DNA of 64,000 nt, from NCBI GenBank assembly GCA_026545765.1, contig CM048839.1:61935677-61999676 (forward strand). Reading direction: 5' to 3'. Origin of the DNA: Plantago major. Its lineage: Eukaryota > Streptophyta > Magnoliopsida > Lamiales > Plantaginaceae. A model generated the notes under the pieces. It was given only the letters and a program-made list of their open reading frames with translations, had not been told where the DNA came from and ran no database searches. A program made the position numbers and the translations under genes. Positions 46,010 through 56,665 of the stretch are shown piece after piece (within the stretch, counting starts at the first letter, position 1; every line of letters begins with the position of its first letter).

Positions 46010-47099
46010 CTAGTACTAACCCGTGGCGATACCACGATATAGTTTACTTTTAATAATAAATAAAAGGGGATGACATCATAAATTAGTTGAGAAAATAAAA
46101 TAGTTAAACTTATGTAAACAACGTTGGTCGTTGTGTCGGTGGTAGTCCTTCTTCATCCAATATTATATCATTGAATCTTTTTTTATGCTAACTATAGAAA
46201 ATTTAAAAGTACGACTCATTATGATGGATACGCTTTAAAAGGTGTAGAATCCAACCTTAAACCCGTTCAGGGTCCGACGGGTTGATAACATATATTTTAT
46301 ACGGGGTCCTACCGTATCTGACCTGTTAATTAGTAACAGATACATGTTTTTAAAAATTTGTAACCCTCGAAACGAACCAAAATAAAATACAAAAGTATAC
46401 AACACGGTCAATAGTTTTTTTCCCAACAACCCGTGGTGGTATATGGTCACCCCACCACACAAACACAAAAATTATTATTGTACAAACATAATTTTTATAT
46501 GTTAGAGCTATGTTTTACCCCCCCCCCCCCCCCCCCCGTTTCCAACAACCCCGCGGTCTTATCACTACAAGAAAAATCAGGTTTAGGGACGGATTTATCC
46601 GTCCCTAAACCCTTGCCGATTCGTCCCTAATCCGTTAGGGACGGATTAGGGACGCCTGCATTTAAAGCGGGCGTCTCTAATCGCTTAGGACGGATATATT
46701 ATCCGTCCCAATCAGGATTCGGTTTTATCCGTCCCAATGGTCAACACCATTAGAGACGGATAATATCCGTCTCTAATGGTCAGGACCATTGGGGACGGAT
46801 AACCGTCCCTAATCCGTCTCTAAGTTAGGGACGGATAAATCCGCCCCTAATCAATCGGATGGTTTAGGACGGATTTATCCGCCCTAAACCTGCTTTTTTT
46901 TAATTTTATTTTTATGTTTTTACATTTCACCGCTTTTACAATGTAGTCGAGATAATATACCCGAAAGTGATAAAATTGCATTAATTAAAATAGAGATTCG
47001 ATAAAATATCCGAACAAAAGACTAAATATCCGAATAAAATGAATAGTGTGAAAAGTATGTATTTAGAACAACGTAAGTACATGAGCATCTAAGAACCGG

Positions 47100-49057
47100 A
47101 GGAGGCGGTGGTTGTTGGTTCGCAACGAACATCTCATGTCATCTCATCCATCCGACGAGTGATATGAGCTTGCTGCTCTAGAAGTTGATCGATCGTTTGC
47201 TTGAGAGGATTCATCAGCTCATTCACCTGCGCTTGAGTGTAGAAATTTTCATGTGATGAGGATGCCTGCTGCGACACGGAGAAGCTACCACCGGGTGTGT
47301 CAATGAAGGACCCAAACCGCCGAGCCCATACACTCGACTTAGCGTCCATCGGATTAACTTGGAAGAATATTTGGTCTGCTCTCGAATTGTGAGTTCATGA
47401 CCATCGATCATCCTCTCCTCCATAATCCGCTCCACCTCAGTCTACAATAGTGTAGTGCATACGAAATGAGATACAGTTTTAGGAAGATACGCTCGAGCCA
47501 TAATATACACAAATATAAATGTGAACCTTAACAAAGAAACATACCCCAATTTGCTCGGCCCTAGGATCACCCACATGCCATTCTTCATTTTTGCCTTCTT
47601 GAAGTGGTGAAGAGCAGTAGTGGGCTCCCCGGCATGGAGCTGAAGAACATGCAAACAAGTAGAAAGTTGTTAGAAATGAAAGCAAAAAAACATAAGTACA
47701 AATCATATTGCAAGTCAGAAATAACATATATACTAGCGACATCCGCGATTCAGAATAACTTCATGACCCATAATGATGCTCGGAGGTGCTGTACCATCTC
47801 GCGCCTACCAACCGGTTCGCTGTTTTTCTCCGCCATGTCCATGACCAAAGGATCTCCAGTACTCCTGCCAACGTGCCCACTCATCATCCCCCATCCACTG
47901 CGGCTTTACCCCAGAGGCTTTCATGTTGCAAACCATCCTCTTATAACACTCTGACCCAACAGTCTCGAAAACAGGCCACAGTTGGGGAATGAGGGCATTG
48001 GGAATGAAGTAGTACTTCTACAACATTTCCATAAGTAGCAAGCCCAAATAGATTAATGAAAGCTGGAATTTAAAGTAAACACAAGTACAATGGCTAACAT
48101 ACCACGAAATCAGCACAACAAGTTCAGTAATGGTGACTAACATATCACCCAAGTACAGTGGCTAACATACCACGAAATCAACACAGTGTGAAAGAACAGT
48201 GACTAACATATCACTCAATTACAATGGCTAACATACCACTCAAATTGTCCTAAAATTTACTAACACAATGGTGACTAACATATCACCCAAGTACAGTGGC
48301 TAACATACCACCTAAAATCAGCACAACAAGTTCAGTAATGGTGACTAACATATCACCCAAGTACAGTGGCTAACATACCACTCAAATTGTCCTAAAATTT
48401 ACTAACACAATGGTGACTAACATATCACCCAAGTACAGTGGCTAACATACCACGAAATCAGCACAACAAGTCAAAGAACATGGATAAAGCTTTGTAACAT
48501 TTAAGCTTACTCGCATCTCATCAAAATAATGATGCTTCATCCTCTCCGGGAGCGTAGACCACTTCTCCCCTCCTTCACCCGGCTTCTCCCTTCGAAGTCT
48601 TATAATCTTACCAAGATTCTCGGAGGCACCCGGTGGCCAAAGCCTGTTACAAATGAGATAGACATGAAACAACCTTTATTAGTATATTCATGTAACATTT
48701 AGTAATTATCTGAAGTTATGTTCTACAAATGCATAATACTTACTTCTTCCCGTTCGGGAACAAAACCGGCTTCCCATTCCAACAAGCACCGGGTGTCAGA
48801 ACGGTGTAGGGACACCCGTCGGAGGATAAGTCAGCAAACATGGGTGACGTCCCCACGCTCGAACCAGTGGGAGTCTCAGGCACCTGTGACTGTGAACTCC
48901 CGCCAATGTCATAGCCCCCCGAAGGGCTACCCGCATCAAGACCACTACTAGTACCACTAATGTCAAAAGCAATGAAGGCTTCAACCCCTTCCACAAAACT
49001 AGATTGAATTCTGCCATTAACAGTGCGACGGTACATCCATGAACGATCGGGATTCAT
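47100..49057 (-). pseudogene. CACTA-2 coding remnant: Transpos_assoc start joined to TnpA-like exons
   Basis: The frame from 49057 reads MNPDRSWMYRRTVNG, then SSFVEGVEAFIAFDIS, and passes without a break into GTSSGLDAGSPSGGYDIGG, SQSQVPETP and SSDGCPY, which in CACTA-1 belong to the exon near 25500. The junction near 48960 thus removes what spans about 25520-29250 in CACTA-1. Later exons: 48645-48510 (LWPPGASENLGKI, RMKHHYFDEMRVSL) and about 48010-47750 (VFETVGS-, WMGDDEWAR-like). The last, from 47435, begins ERIMEERMIDGHELTIREQT, then RVYGLGGLGPS-like sequence, ending with a helix reading QTIDQLLEQQAHITRRMDEM. Several frame changes are present. It may encode a TnpA-like protein only if spliced around these, which is doubtful. 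Confidence 0.75.
48085..48470. repeat. Expanded hairpin repeats in a CACTA-2 intron
   Basis: About ten or more copies alternating AGTGGCTAACATACCACN and GGTGACTAACATATCACC, with a third form AGTGACTAACATATCACT at 48198-48215. Higher-order units of about 120-130 bases are visible (GTCCTAAAATTTACTAACAC blocks). Confidence 0.9.
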
Positions 49058-49094
49058 AATTCAACAATTAACCTGCGTCTCAATTTATTAGATT

Positions 49095-49332
49095 TATAAC
49101 ATTTATACAATTACGTATTTAGTTTCATTACAATTACAATTACATTTTTAATTATGATACGGTAACAATTGATAATAAATTACATGCATTTTACTATTAC
49201 AATTCAATCCCACTGGTAGTTATAACATTTATACCATTACGTATTTAGTTTCATTACAATTACAATTACATTTTTAATTATGATACGGTAACAATTGGTA
49301 ATGAATTACATGCATTTTACGATTACAATTCA
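49095..49332. repeat. Tandem duplication of about 118 bp upstream of CACTA-2 coding region
   Basis: Two near-identical copies starting ATAACATTTATAC and containing ATTACGTATTTAGTTTCATT and GATACGGTAACAATTG. Only the CACTA-2 upstream region shows it; the matching part of CACTA-1 does not. Confidence 0.85.
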
Positions 49333-50364
49333 ATTTTCTAGTAGTTAAACTTCCATATATCTATTAACATTACAAATTGTAGATGAAAATATTATTGATT
49401 GTTTTTATGTTAATACTCCAAAATTATATTAAAATCACCAAAATCACCAAATTGTCTCCAAACACACAATTAAATCTTCATAATCCTAGTACGTATACGA
49501 AAATAGCTAAGTAAATACCCTACACAATTACAATAATAGTAACATCATACTAGCAATCCAATTTCACAATAAATATATCAATTTCACACCTCAAAGCTAA
49601 CCCAATACGTAATATAAGCTAAATTATCTACTACATACTTCCTATAACAATCCAATTGATCAAACTAGTCAAAATTCATAAAATTCCCAAATTTTAAAAA
49701 GTAAGGGTTTTAGCCAAAATACCTTCAATTTCGGAAAAATGAGCGGATGAAAGTTGAAATTGATGCACAATCCGAGCTCCTTGTCCGACGAGCTCAAACG
49801 AGACCAAGATTGGCGTAATCGCTTAGATTTGGCCGGAAAATGTTTGGGACGAATTGGGGAAGAAAGGAAGAAAGAAGAAGAAAGGAAGAAATAAGAAGAA
49901 AGCGCCTGTTATGTACACTTGACTTTTAGGGACGGATATTTATCCGCCCCTAAGCCGTCTTCATAATTAGGGACGGATATCTATCCGCCCCTAAAAATTT
50001 TTTTTTTGTTTTTCTGTGTCAACTGCTTAGGGACGGATAAAAATCCGCCCTAAAATAGGGACGATTAGGGACGGATATAATCCGTCCCTAATTAAGCACG
50101 GATTAGACGGATTATGTAATCCGTCCTAATTAAGGATTATGTAATCCGTCCCTAATTATGACGGATTAGGGACGGATGGGCCTATCCGCCCTAATCCGCC
50201 CTAAACTGCCGATTAGTCCCTAAATTAGGGACGGATATTATCCGCCCCAATTCCGTCCCTAAAACCGACTTTTCTTGTAGTGTATGTGGTCACCCTACTA
50301 ATGACACAAAAGTTATTATTCAACAAACATATTTTCACAGGCTATCCCCACATTAACCCCCGTC

Positions 50365-50575
50365 ATGGATGAAGAAAGTAGAGAGAAGATCGAAGAGAGT
50401 TCCCCGTCTAGAGAGTATATGCCCCCGACCCGTTATGTAGATCAAGAAAGTAGAGAGAAGATCGAAGAGAGCTTCTCCACCTAGAGAGTATCATATACCC
50501 CGGCCCATTATGGATCAAAAAAGTAGAGAGAAGATCGAAGAGAGTTTTCCAGCCTAGAGAGTATCTGCCCACCCC
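50365..50575. repeat. Minisatellite of about 75 bases, three units
   Basis: Same family as 3310-3580: ATGGAT(C/G)AAGAAAGTAGAGAG, then AAGATCGAAGAGAG and CCTAGAGAGTAT. Part of the Helitron-family repeat. Confidence 0.85.
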
Positions 50576-50586
50576 ACCGTGGATTA

Positions 50587-50832
50587 CTCCCTCCGTCCCG
50601 GAGAACTTCATACATTAGGGTTAGCGCGCAGTTTTATGTGAAAAGCTAAAGTATTGATAGAATATAATAAATGTCGGATAAAATGTACTTTTAGTGGCAA
50701 AGTGTGTAATTTGAGTGAAAAATTGAGATTGTTTATTATTTGTTGGGTGTGGGTAGCTTCCTTTTTTGGTAATGTATAAATTTCTATGGGACGACTAAAA
50801 ATGACAAATGTATGAAGTTCTGTGGGATGGAG
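50587..50832. mobile_element. Stowaway MITE
   Basis: TA, CTCCCTCCGTCCCGGAGAAC at the left; TTCTGTGGGATGGAGTG at the right. Same family as 32961-33464 in reverse orientation. The right TA is mutated to GA. Confidence 0.8.
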
Positions 50833-51090
50833 TGAATAGTTTTTACTAAATTAATCATAAAATGTTACGGTTAAGTCTTGTTACAAAGATATGGAACGGG
50901 TTCGAGTATATGTCAGACCGGACCTAAATATCATTATTTCGAGCAGGGTTGAATTCGGGTTAGATAGAACTCGATCCGTTTAAAAGTAAAATAACGAAAT
51001 ACCACTGTAGTAAGATATAGACCGAGATGAAAACATGCAAATATTGTCAAGAGACCGTCTCTAGGCCTAACTCACCACTTTTGTTATATA

Positions 51091-51355
51091 CTCCCTCCGC
51101 CCCGAACTCAAAACTTTTCATTTTCCGTTTTGGTTCGTTCCAAACTAAACTTCTCCATCTTTAAATAGAAAATCTATCTCCTACTTTATTGACATATCTC
51201 CTATTTTATTTACTATATCTCATATTTTAATCACACTCTTTGAGTACTTTATTTACTCTTTTTGCTACTTTATTCATTATCTCATACTTTATTTACTTTA
51301 TCTTAAAACTTGTGTCCGGACCAATATGAAGTTGTGTCCGGGACGACAGAGGGAG
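51091..51355. mobile_element. Stowaway MITE
   Basis: TA, CTCCCTCCGCCCCGAACTC at the left; TTGTGTCCGGGACGACAGAGG and GAG, TA at the right. Confidence 0.85.
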
Positions 51356-51979
51356 TATATGGGTTGGAGTAAGTCTTCTGAGAGACCATCTCTATATAAA
51401 TTATCAAGAGACTAATATATACTGTCAAGAAAATCATTGATGTTATTGTCCTCGCATGTCCTTCTTCATTCAATAATATATCACCGTGTCTTTTTATGGT
51501 ACGAATGATGACGTATATGCTTTTCAAGGTTATGATCCAACCCGAACCCGTTCAGGACCTGACGGGTTGATAACATGTACTTTTATATCGGGTCATGTAC
51601 CCGTACCAGACTTGTTAAGTTGTAACTGATACACGTTCTTAATTAACAAACTGTGTACCCCTCAAACCCGAAAAAAAAAAACAAATGTGTATATAACGCA
51701 ATTTACAGGGTTGGCTCCCAGCAACCCTCAGGGTGGTATGTGGTCCTTCATCCCACACACAAAAAAAAATTATTTTACGAATATAATTTCCCATATTATG
51801 GCAGTCTTTTGCACCCACCCACAATCCCCCGAAAAAATATGCATTATATTAACTTAACCATACAATGTTGCGGTTTGAAACGGTTCGGGTATATGCCCAA
51901 CCCGGACCTGAACAACACTATGATCCCACCCAACCCAAATCCATTCAGGACACGACGACCGACGGGATGATAACATATA

Positions 51980-52248
51980 CTCCCTTCGCCCCGAACTCAA
52001 CTTCCCACTTTCCGTTTTAGTCCGTCCCGAACTCAACTTTTCCTTCCTAATTTGGAAATTAAATACCCACTATCATTATAATAATACTATCTCTACTACT
52101 TTATTTACTATATTTCCTACTTTATTCCCACTCTCTCATACTTTATTCTCTCTCTTTCCTAGTTTATTATCTTCTCTCATACTTTATTCATTCTTTTCTT
52201 AAAACTTGTGCCCCGACCAACGAAAAGTTGAGTCCGGGATGGAGGGAG
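51980..52248. mobile_element. Stowaway MITE
   Basis: TA, CTCCCTTCGCCCCGAACTC at the left; GTTGAGTCCGGGATGGAGGG and AG, TA at the right. Same subfamily as 51091-51355. Confidence 0.88.
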
Positions 52249-52875
52249 TATTTTATACCGGGTCATCTACTCGTACCAGCCGGTTAATTAGTAACCGATA
52301 CATGTTCTTAAATTAAGATTATATCCCCCGAACAAAAATAAAATACAAAAGTGTATAACGCAATTAACATGGTTGGTCAACCAACGCTCCTGGTGGTATG
52401 TGGTTCCCACCCCATACACAAATAATATTATTTTACAAATATAATTCCACATGTTACGGTGGTTTTTTTATTTTTTTGCACCCACCCCCAGCATACCTCC
52501 TCCCCTCCCCCGGGAAAAATGTACATTTTACTAATTTAACCATAAAATGTTGTAGTCTGGGCCTTGTTACAGAGGTGTGGAGAGGGTTTGAGTATATGAC
52601 CGACCTGGACCTGAACATCATTATTGTGAACGGGTTTGAATTCGGGTTGGATGGAACCCGACCCATTTAAAGGTAAAATGACGTAATTCCAATGCAGTAA
52701 GATATAGTCCGACATGTGCTCAATAGTGTCCCTGACTCTTGTAAGATTCGTATCTCATATGCTCTTTTTATTTTTTTGAGTAGTTATTGATTAAAAAAAT
52801 TGATGTTTCAAACAAAACAATCTTGTTTTGTGATATCTTATTATACTTTTTGTATGCAGTTAACAAAATCATAAG

Positions 52876-53040
52876 ACCAATTGCATTTGGCTCAAGTGGT
52901 AAGGGACTTGAGTTCACTTAATCAAGGTCTCGGGTTCGAGCCTTATGGATGTAAAAACACTGGAAAGCCGCTTCTAAAAAAGGATCCGACAAAGGTTTCT
53001 ACTGGATTAGTCGCATGTAGCGGATACCAGTGAGAAAGTC
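52876..53040 (+). mobile_element. tRNA-derived SINE
   Basis: A-box-like TTGGCTCAAGTGGTAAG (52887-52903) and B-box GGTTCGAGCC (52933-52942) about 32 bases later, followed by a non-tRNA body with GGATTAGTCGCATGTAGCGG and ATACCAGTGAG, as in plant Au-like SINEs. It cannot fold as a tRNA. TSD not identified, so the 3' limit is approximate. Confidence 0.65.
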
Positions 53041-53044
53041 AAAT

Positions 53045-53240
53045 CTAAAATTTGAAGATTTAAGAGATTTAATCACGAAAGAACAATCAATTTGAATTAT
53101 ACAACATGTTGGGATTCAAAACCTTGAACAAATTCAAATGTTAATTTTGATGTCAACCCTTCCGCAGTTTCAACAACCATAAGACATAAAAATTTTGACG
53201 CTAAACAATAACATTGCCCTCATGATCCCTAACAACAACA
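53045..53240 (-). pseudogene. Second copy of the RNase H-like remnant
   Basis: Diverged copy of 5590-5758 (shared CTTCCGCA(G/T)TTTCA, CAACCATAAGACATAAAA and CTAA(G/A)CAATAACATTG). Reading frame not kept. It continues right into a CTCTGCTCAACCGTA block like that at 12412-12430. Confidence 0.45.
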
Positions 53241-53355
53241 CTAATAACGCCTAGATTCGGGCTCTGCTCAACCGTAAAGTCAAAATTATAATTGGACATC
53301 TCAATAACTATTAATTTCATTTTAAATGAATTAATGGAGCAGTATTAAATATTTA

Positions 53356-53547
53356 TTATATTTTTTTGAGATACAATATTACAATTACAATATTTAGTAT
53401 TGGACAACTTTACCATTAATAAATTCTCTAATAACATTTCAATCACATTCTCTATATGGAGAAAATAATCACCCATTTCGGGGATCGAACCCGTGACCTC
53501 TTGGGTACGGGGTGTCTCAGCTTGCCACTCGGCTACAAACGCTATGA
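53356..53547 (-). mobile_element. tRNA-derived SINE with TSD, 192 bp
   Basis: On the minus strand: TCATAGCGTTTG, A-box TAGCCGAGTGGCAAG, B-box GGTTCGATCC, a body, and a tail of CTCAAAAAAATATAA. TSD CAGTATTAAATATTTA (53340-53355) and CAATATTAAATATTTA (53548-53563) differ at one base. This makes it a retroposed SINE and not a tRNA gene. Confidence 0.82.
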
Positions 53548-53569
53548 CAATATTAAATATTTAATAAAT

Positions 53570-54480
53570 ACTCTATTTTTAAAACTCCAATATTTTATTT
53601 TATATTATTTAATAATTTATTTAATTAATAATAATATTCAAATTGTTGTCTATGGATTCGTCTTGTCACGATGAATCTAATATATGCTTAAATATATTTA
53701 AGAGTTTTGTAGATAAGTTCATATAAATGTCTACAACTAATAAATTTCATTAATAAATTTACATTTATTTTAATGAATAAATGATTTATTTAATTAATTA
53801 AAATATTTTTCGGAGTTTTGAAGCTCAATTCATATGGGACTTAATAAAAACTATATACTATGTGATCAAAATACTAAAAATAAATAGTGAAAGTTATAAG
53901 GTGCATTGCATTTTGAATATTAAAATGTTCCATAGTTTATTTTCAAAATTTAAATTTACACAACCGATATATATCATTTAATAAATTTATATCTTATTTT
54001 AATGAATAAAATATTTATTAATAATTATATTTATAATTGGTGTCTACGGATTCGTTTCGTCGTGATGAATCCAAATATATTTTCAAAATATTTTTCGAAG
54101 TTTTGCAGATAAAGTTATATGGGATTTAATAAAAACTACACATGTAGTGAACATACTAAAAATATAAATAGTGGAAGTTATAAGGTACATTTCATTGTCA
54201 AGAATAAAATGTTTCATGGCTTATTTTACAAATTTAGAATTTACACAACCAATGAATATCATTTAACAAATTGATTTTTTATTTTAATATATAAATAATT
54301 TATTTAACTAATAATAATATATAAGATTGGTGTCTATGGATTCGTCTTGTCGCGGTGTATCCAAATATATGTTCAAAATATTTTTCGGAGTTTTGCAGGT
54401 AAAGTTATATATGATTTAATAAAAACTATGTATATAGTTAACGTACCAAAAATAAATTGTACACTTACAAATTACTGTTT
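53570..54480. repeat. Tandem array, copy of the one beside LINE-1
   Basis: Three units (near 53635, 54035 and 54320) of the repeat with TTGGTGTCTATGGATTCGTC, CTTGTCRCGGTG and GTTTTGTAGATAAAGTTAT. Spacing about 400 and 290 bases. Non-coding. Confidence 0.75.
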
Positions 54481-54879
54481 TATTTTTACTTTAATTTTGT
54501 GAATGGAACTCCATGAAATTCAAAAAGACATGCCACATCAAATTTTGTCAATGTGGCATGCCTCTTTGATCATATAGGTCATCACTTTTATTATATATAT
54601 ATTTAGATTAGATTAATTAAGTTCAGTTCAGTTTAGATCAATTCAGCCAATTCAGTACTGTTCAGTTACGTTCAGACGAAGATAGCATAGCCTAATTTTC
54701 CAATCCGTTCCGAAGAAGTTCATCAAGTCATCTCCCAATGACTACATTATTCACTTTTACTTCACGCAACTCATGTATCACTCTCAATCTCTAACAAATT
54801 TTACAACAACATCAAATCCAATGTTCAATTTCTTCTTCTGAAACATTGTACTTTCCATTACCATAAAACCATTACAGCA
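54481..54879. other. Spacer with a short GAACT/AGTTC-rich block
   Basis: 54620-54675 has AGTTCAGTTCAGTTTAGATC, similar to the loop at 38800-38950 and to 45900-46000. A palindromic GCCACATCAAA and TGTGGCATG stretch lies at 54530-54570. Nothing else seen. Confidence 0.45.
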
Positions 54880-55352
54880 TAAGCCGACTATGCGGAGTCC
54901 AGGCAACCAAAAGACTAGAATAAAAATTCAGCTATCTATGAAATATCTATAGTATCCAGTAATACCTAACAGACTATGCCTACCACAAAATGCAGCAAGC
55001 TTAGAATGACTACGAATCCTAGCCTGCATAACATTGATCAACTAAAAAACAACATCGGGTCCAAAAACTTGTGCCTAAAAATATGCAGATTCCTGGCTTG
55101 CCATATAGCATATACGGTTTCAGCGAAATCAACCCTAAGCAATTTACGATTCCATCTTTTGCCCTTGACCATACTTAGCACCCATTGTAACTCATCCCCC
55201 CTCGGCGTAATACCAACAGCCCGCAACACTTGTTGTGGGAACACTCAGAAAACAAATGTTGCATAGACTCTGGTTGTCCGCACTACTCACAGAGATCATC
55301 CTGGACCAAATTAAGTCGCACCAACCGATCCCTGGTGGGTAGACGACCCAAA
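54880..55352 (-). pseudogene. LINE zf-RVT and C-terminal fragment, left part of a split copy
   Basis: Minus-strand sequence reads LGRLPTRDRLVRLNLVQDDL, then CGQPESMQHLFSEC, then VGITPRGDELQWVLS and YAIWQARNLHIF, and runs into a 3' UTR. This is the zf-RVT end of ORF2 of an L1-type LINE. The upstream coding sequence resumes at 63938-64000 past the nested insertions. The frame has an in-frame stop near CE*CGQ and a shift before VGITP. Confidence 0.82.
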
Positions 55353-55395
55353 CAGGGACGGAGTCAGAAATTAAAATAAGGTGTGATTAATTATT

Positions 55396-56665
55396 GATGT
55401 GCTCAAATTATTACTTAGTAAACAAGTATTAAGCAGTTGTCGTAGACAGACAATGCTAGCCATAGAATCGTTCGCTAAGGAACCAATTAAGCTACCACAA
55501 CGAATTGAGAGCAAACAGTGGCGAGACGCGCATAATCAGATTTTAGTTTGACATGTTAGTTTAGATTTTGGATTCTTTTCTTTCATACTTCTTTTTAACC
55601 TAGTTCTTAGAAAAAAAGCTCCATATTCATACTTTGACATTGAGACATTATTGGAGCTTGGTTTTCATCATTGTTGAAGGATTGATATCGAATTCCTGGT
55701 AACATTTGATAATTCTCTATCGTTTATCTCTTCGATCCGTGTTGTTATTGTTTATCGAATTGTATGAGCTTGTGTGTGATTATCAACATGTCTGTGTTTA
55801 TCATATGCAATACTTTGAAGACTTTGATCTTTGGTTCTACTATGAGTAGCTAAACCACTCCGAACGCAGTAGTTATGTGACGGTTTTGCATATTCAATTC
55901 TAGGGTTATGATTCGTTCATATAGGTTCGTCTAGTTCAAAATCTTCGTAAAACCTTCAATCCAATAAGCTAGTTTAAGATTTTCAAAATCGTTTTCGGTT
56001 AAGGATCGTGGATTGACGACCCATGAGTACTCCAGTTCAAAACATTCAAATAACGATTGGTTGAATTGGATTGATTGATTTCTGTACGCCAACCGTGTGA
56101 CAAGTATGAACGATTTCCCTAGAGCAAATTAGCATTACTCCATCATAACTGTTGTTCTCTCTCTCTCTCTCATTGATTAAAACTCTTTACTTGCTTTATC
56201 TGATTTCTAGGTAGAAAGTATTCCAACCAAATCATCAATCTGTTTAGAGACGGGTTATTTGCCTCGCCGCGGCGAGTCTTCTATTGTCGAATACATATCG
56301 GCTCGTAATTTCTCGCCACGGCGAGTCTTCTTTTGTCGCAATATATATCGCTTCGCTTAATCTCGTCGCGGCGGACCAATTTCCTCGCCGCGGCGAGCTC
56401 CAATTGCCAAAACAGGGGAGGCATTTGTAAAATCTCGCCGCGGCGAGCCAATCTTGCCAAACTTCATGCTTCTTCGTAAAATCTCGCCACGGCGAGCTCA
56501 GGCGACTTTGTTTTCTCCAATTGAGCTCAAAAACCTGAATTCCTACAAAACAAAACCAAAACACCAAAGCATAAAAATGTAGAAAAACAACTATAAAACT
56601 AAGAACAAAGACTAACAAAAATCGCTAAAAAGGACTAAATGAGACTCTAAATTATTGTATCATCA
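55396..56665 (-). repeat. Downstream LTR (left copy)
   Basis: About 1270 bases. It shares both ends with the right copy, but the middle block (about 55520-56235) is in the opposite orientation relative to that copy. It contains GCCGCGGCGAG repeats near 56260-56500. Confidence 0.8.

Larger units (their letters stand above)
46563..50282 (-). mobile_element. Deleted CACTA transposon CACTA-2, 3.7 kb
   Basis: Starts CACTACAAGAAAAATC and ends TTCTTGTAGTG; TSD TAT at 46560-46562 and 50283-50285. Subterminal repeats at 46575-46895 and 49920-50270 are TTAGGGACGGAT and its complement. It keeps the start of the Transpos_assoc domain and the TnpA-like exons, but the TNP2, DUF4218 and DUF4216 parts are missing, so it is a non-autonomous relative of CACTA-1. 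Confidence 0.95.
46010..52740 (-). mobile_element. Helitron-family repeat with three units, interrupted
   Basis: 3' end on the minus strand at 46010 (CTAG, then hairpin CGTGG and CCACG at plus 46022-46036; flanking A at 46009). It is collinear with 2761-3740 up to the site of CACTA-2 (46563) and beyond it from 50286. Blocks reading CCCGTTCAGG, GACGGGTTGATAACAT and GGACCTGAACATCAT recur near 46260/50915, 51540/51900 and 51945/52610, so the element contains about three tandem units. Three Stowaways are inserted. No helicase. The right end is approximate. Confidence 0.7.

Noticed and set aside
46519-46537. Poly(C) run as a functional G-quadruplex or boundary
   Set aside because: It is a homopolymer within the Helitron-family repeat, also present near 3276; its length may be a sequencing artefact.
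52888-52945. A tRNA gene on the plus strand
   Set aside because: Only the promoter boxes resemble a tRNA; the body and following GGATTAGTCG block are those of a SINE.
53466-53547. A tRNA gene on the minus strand (A and B boxes present)
   Set aside because: The sequence cannot form the acceptor stem, runs into a SINE body with an A-rich tail, and is flanked by a 16-bp TSD.
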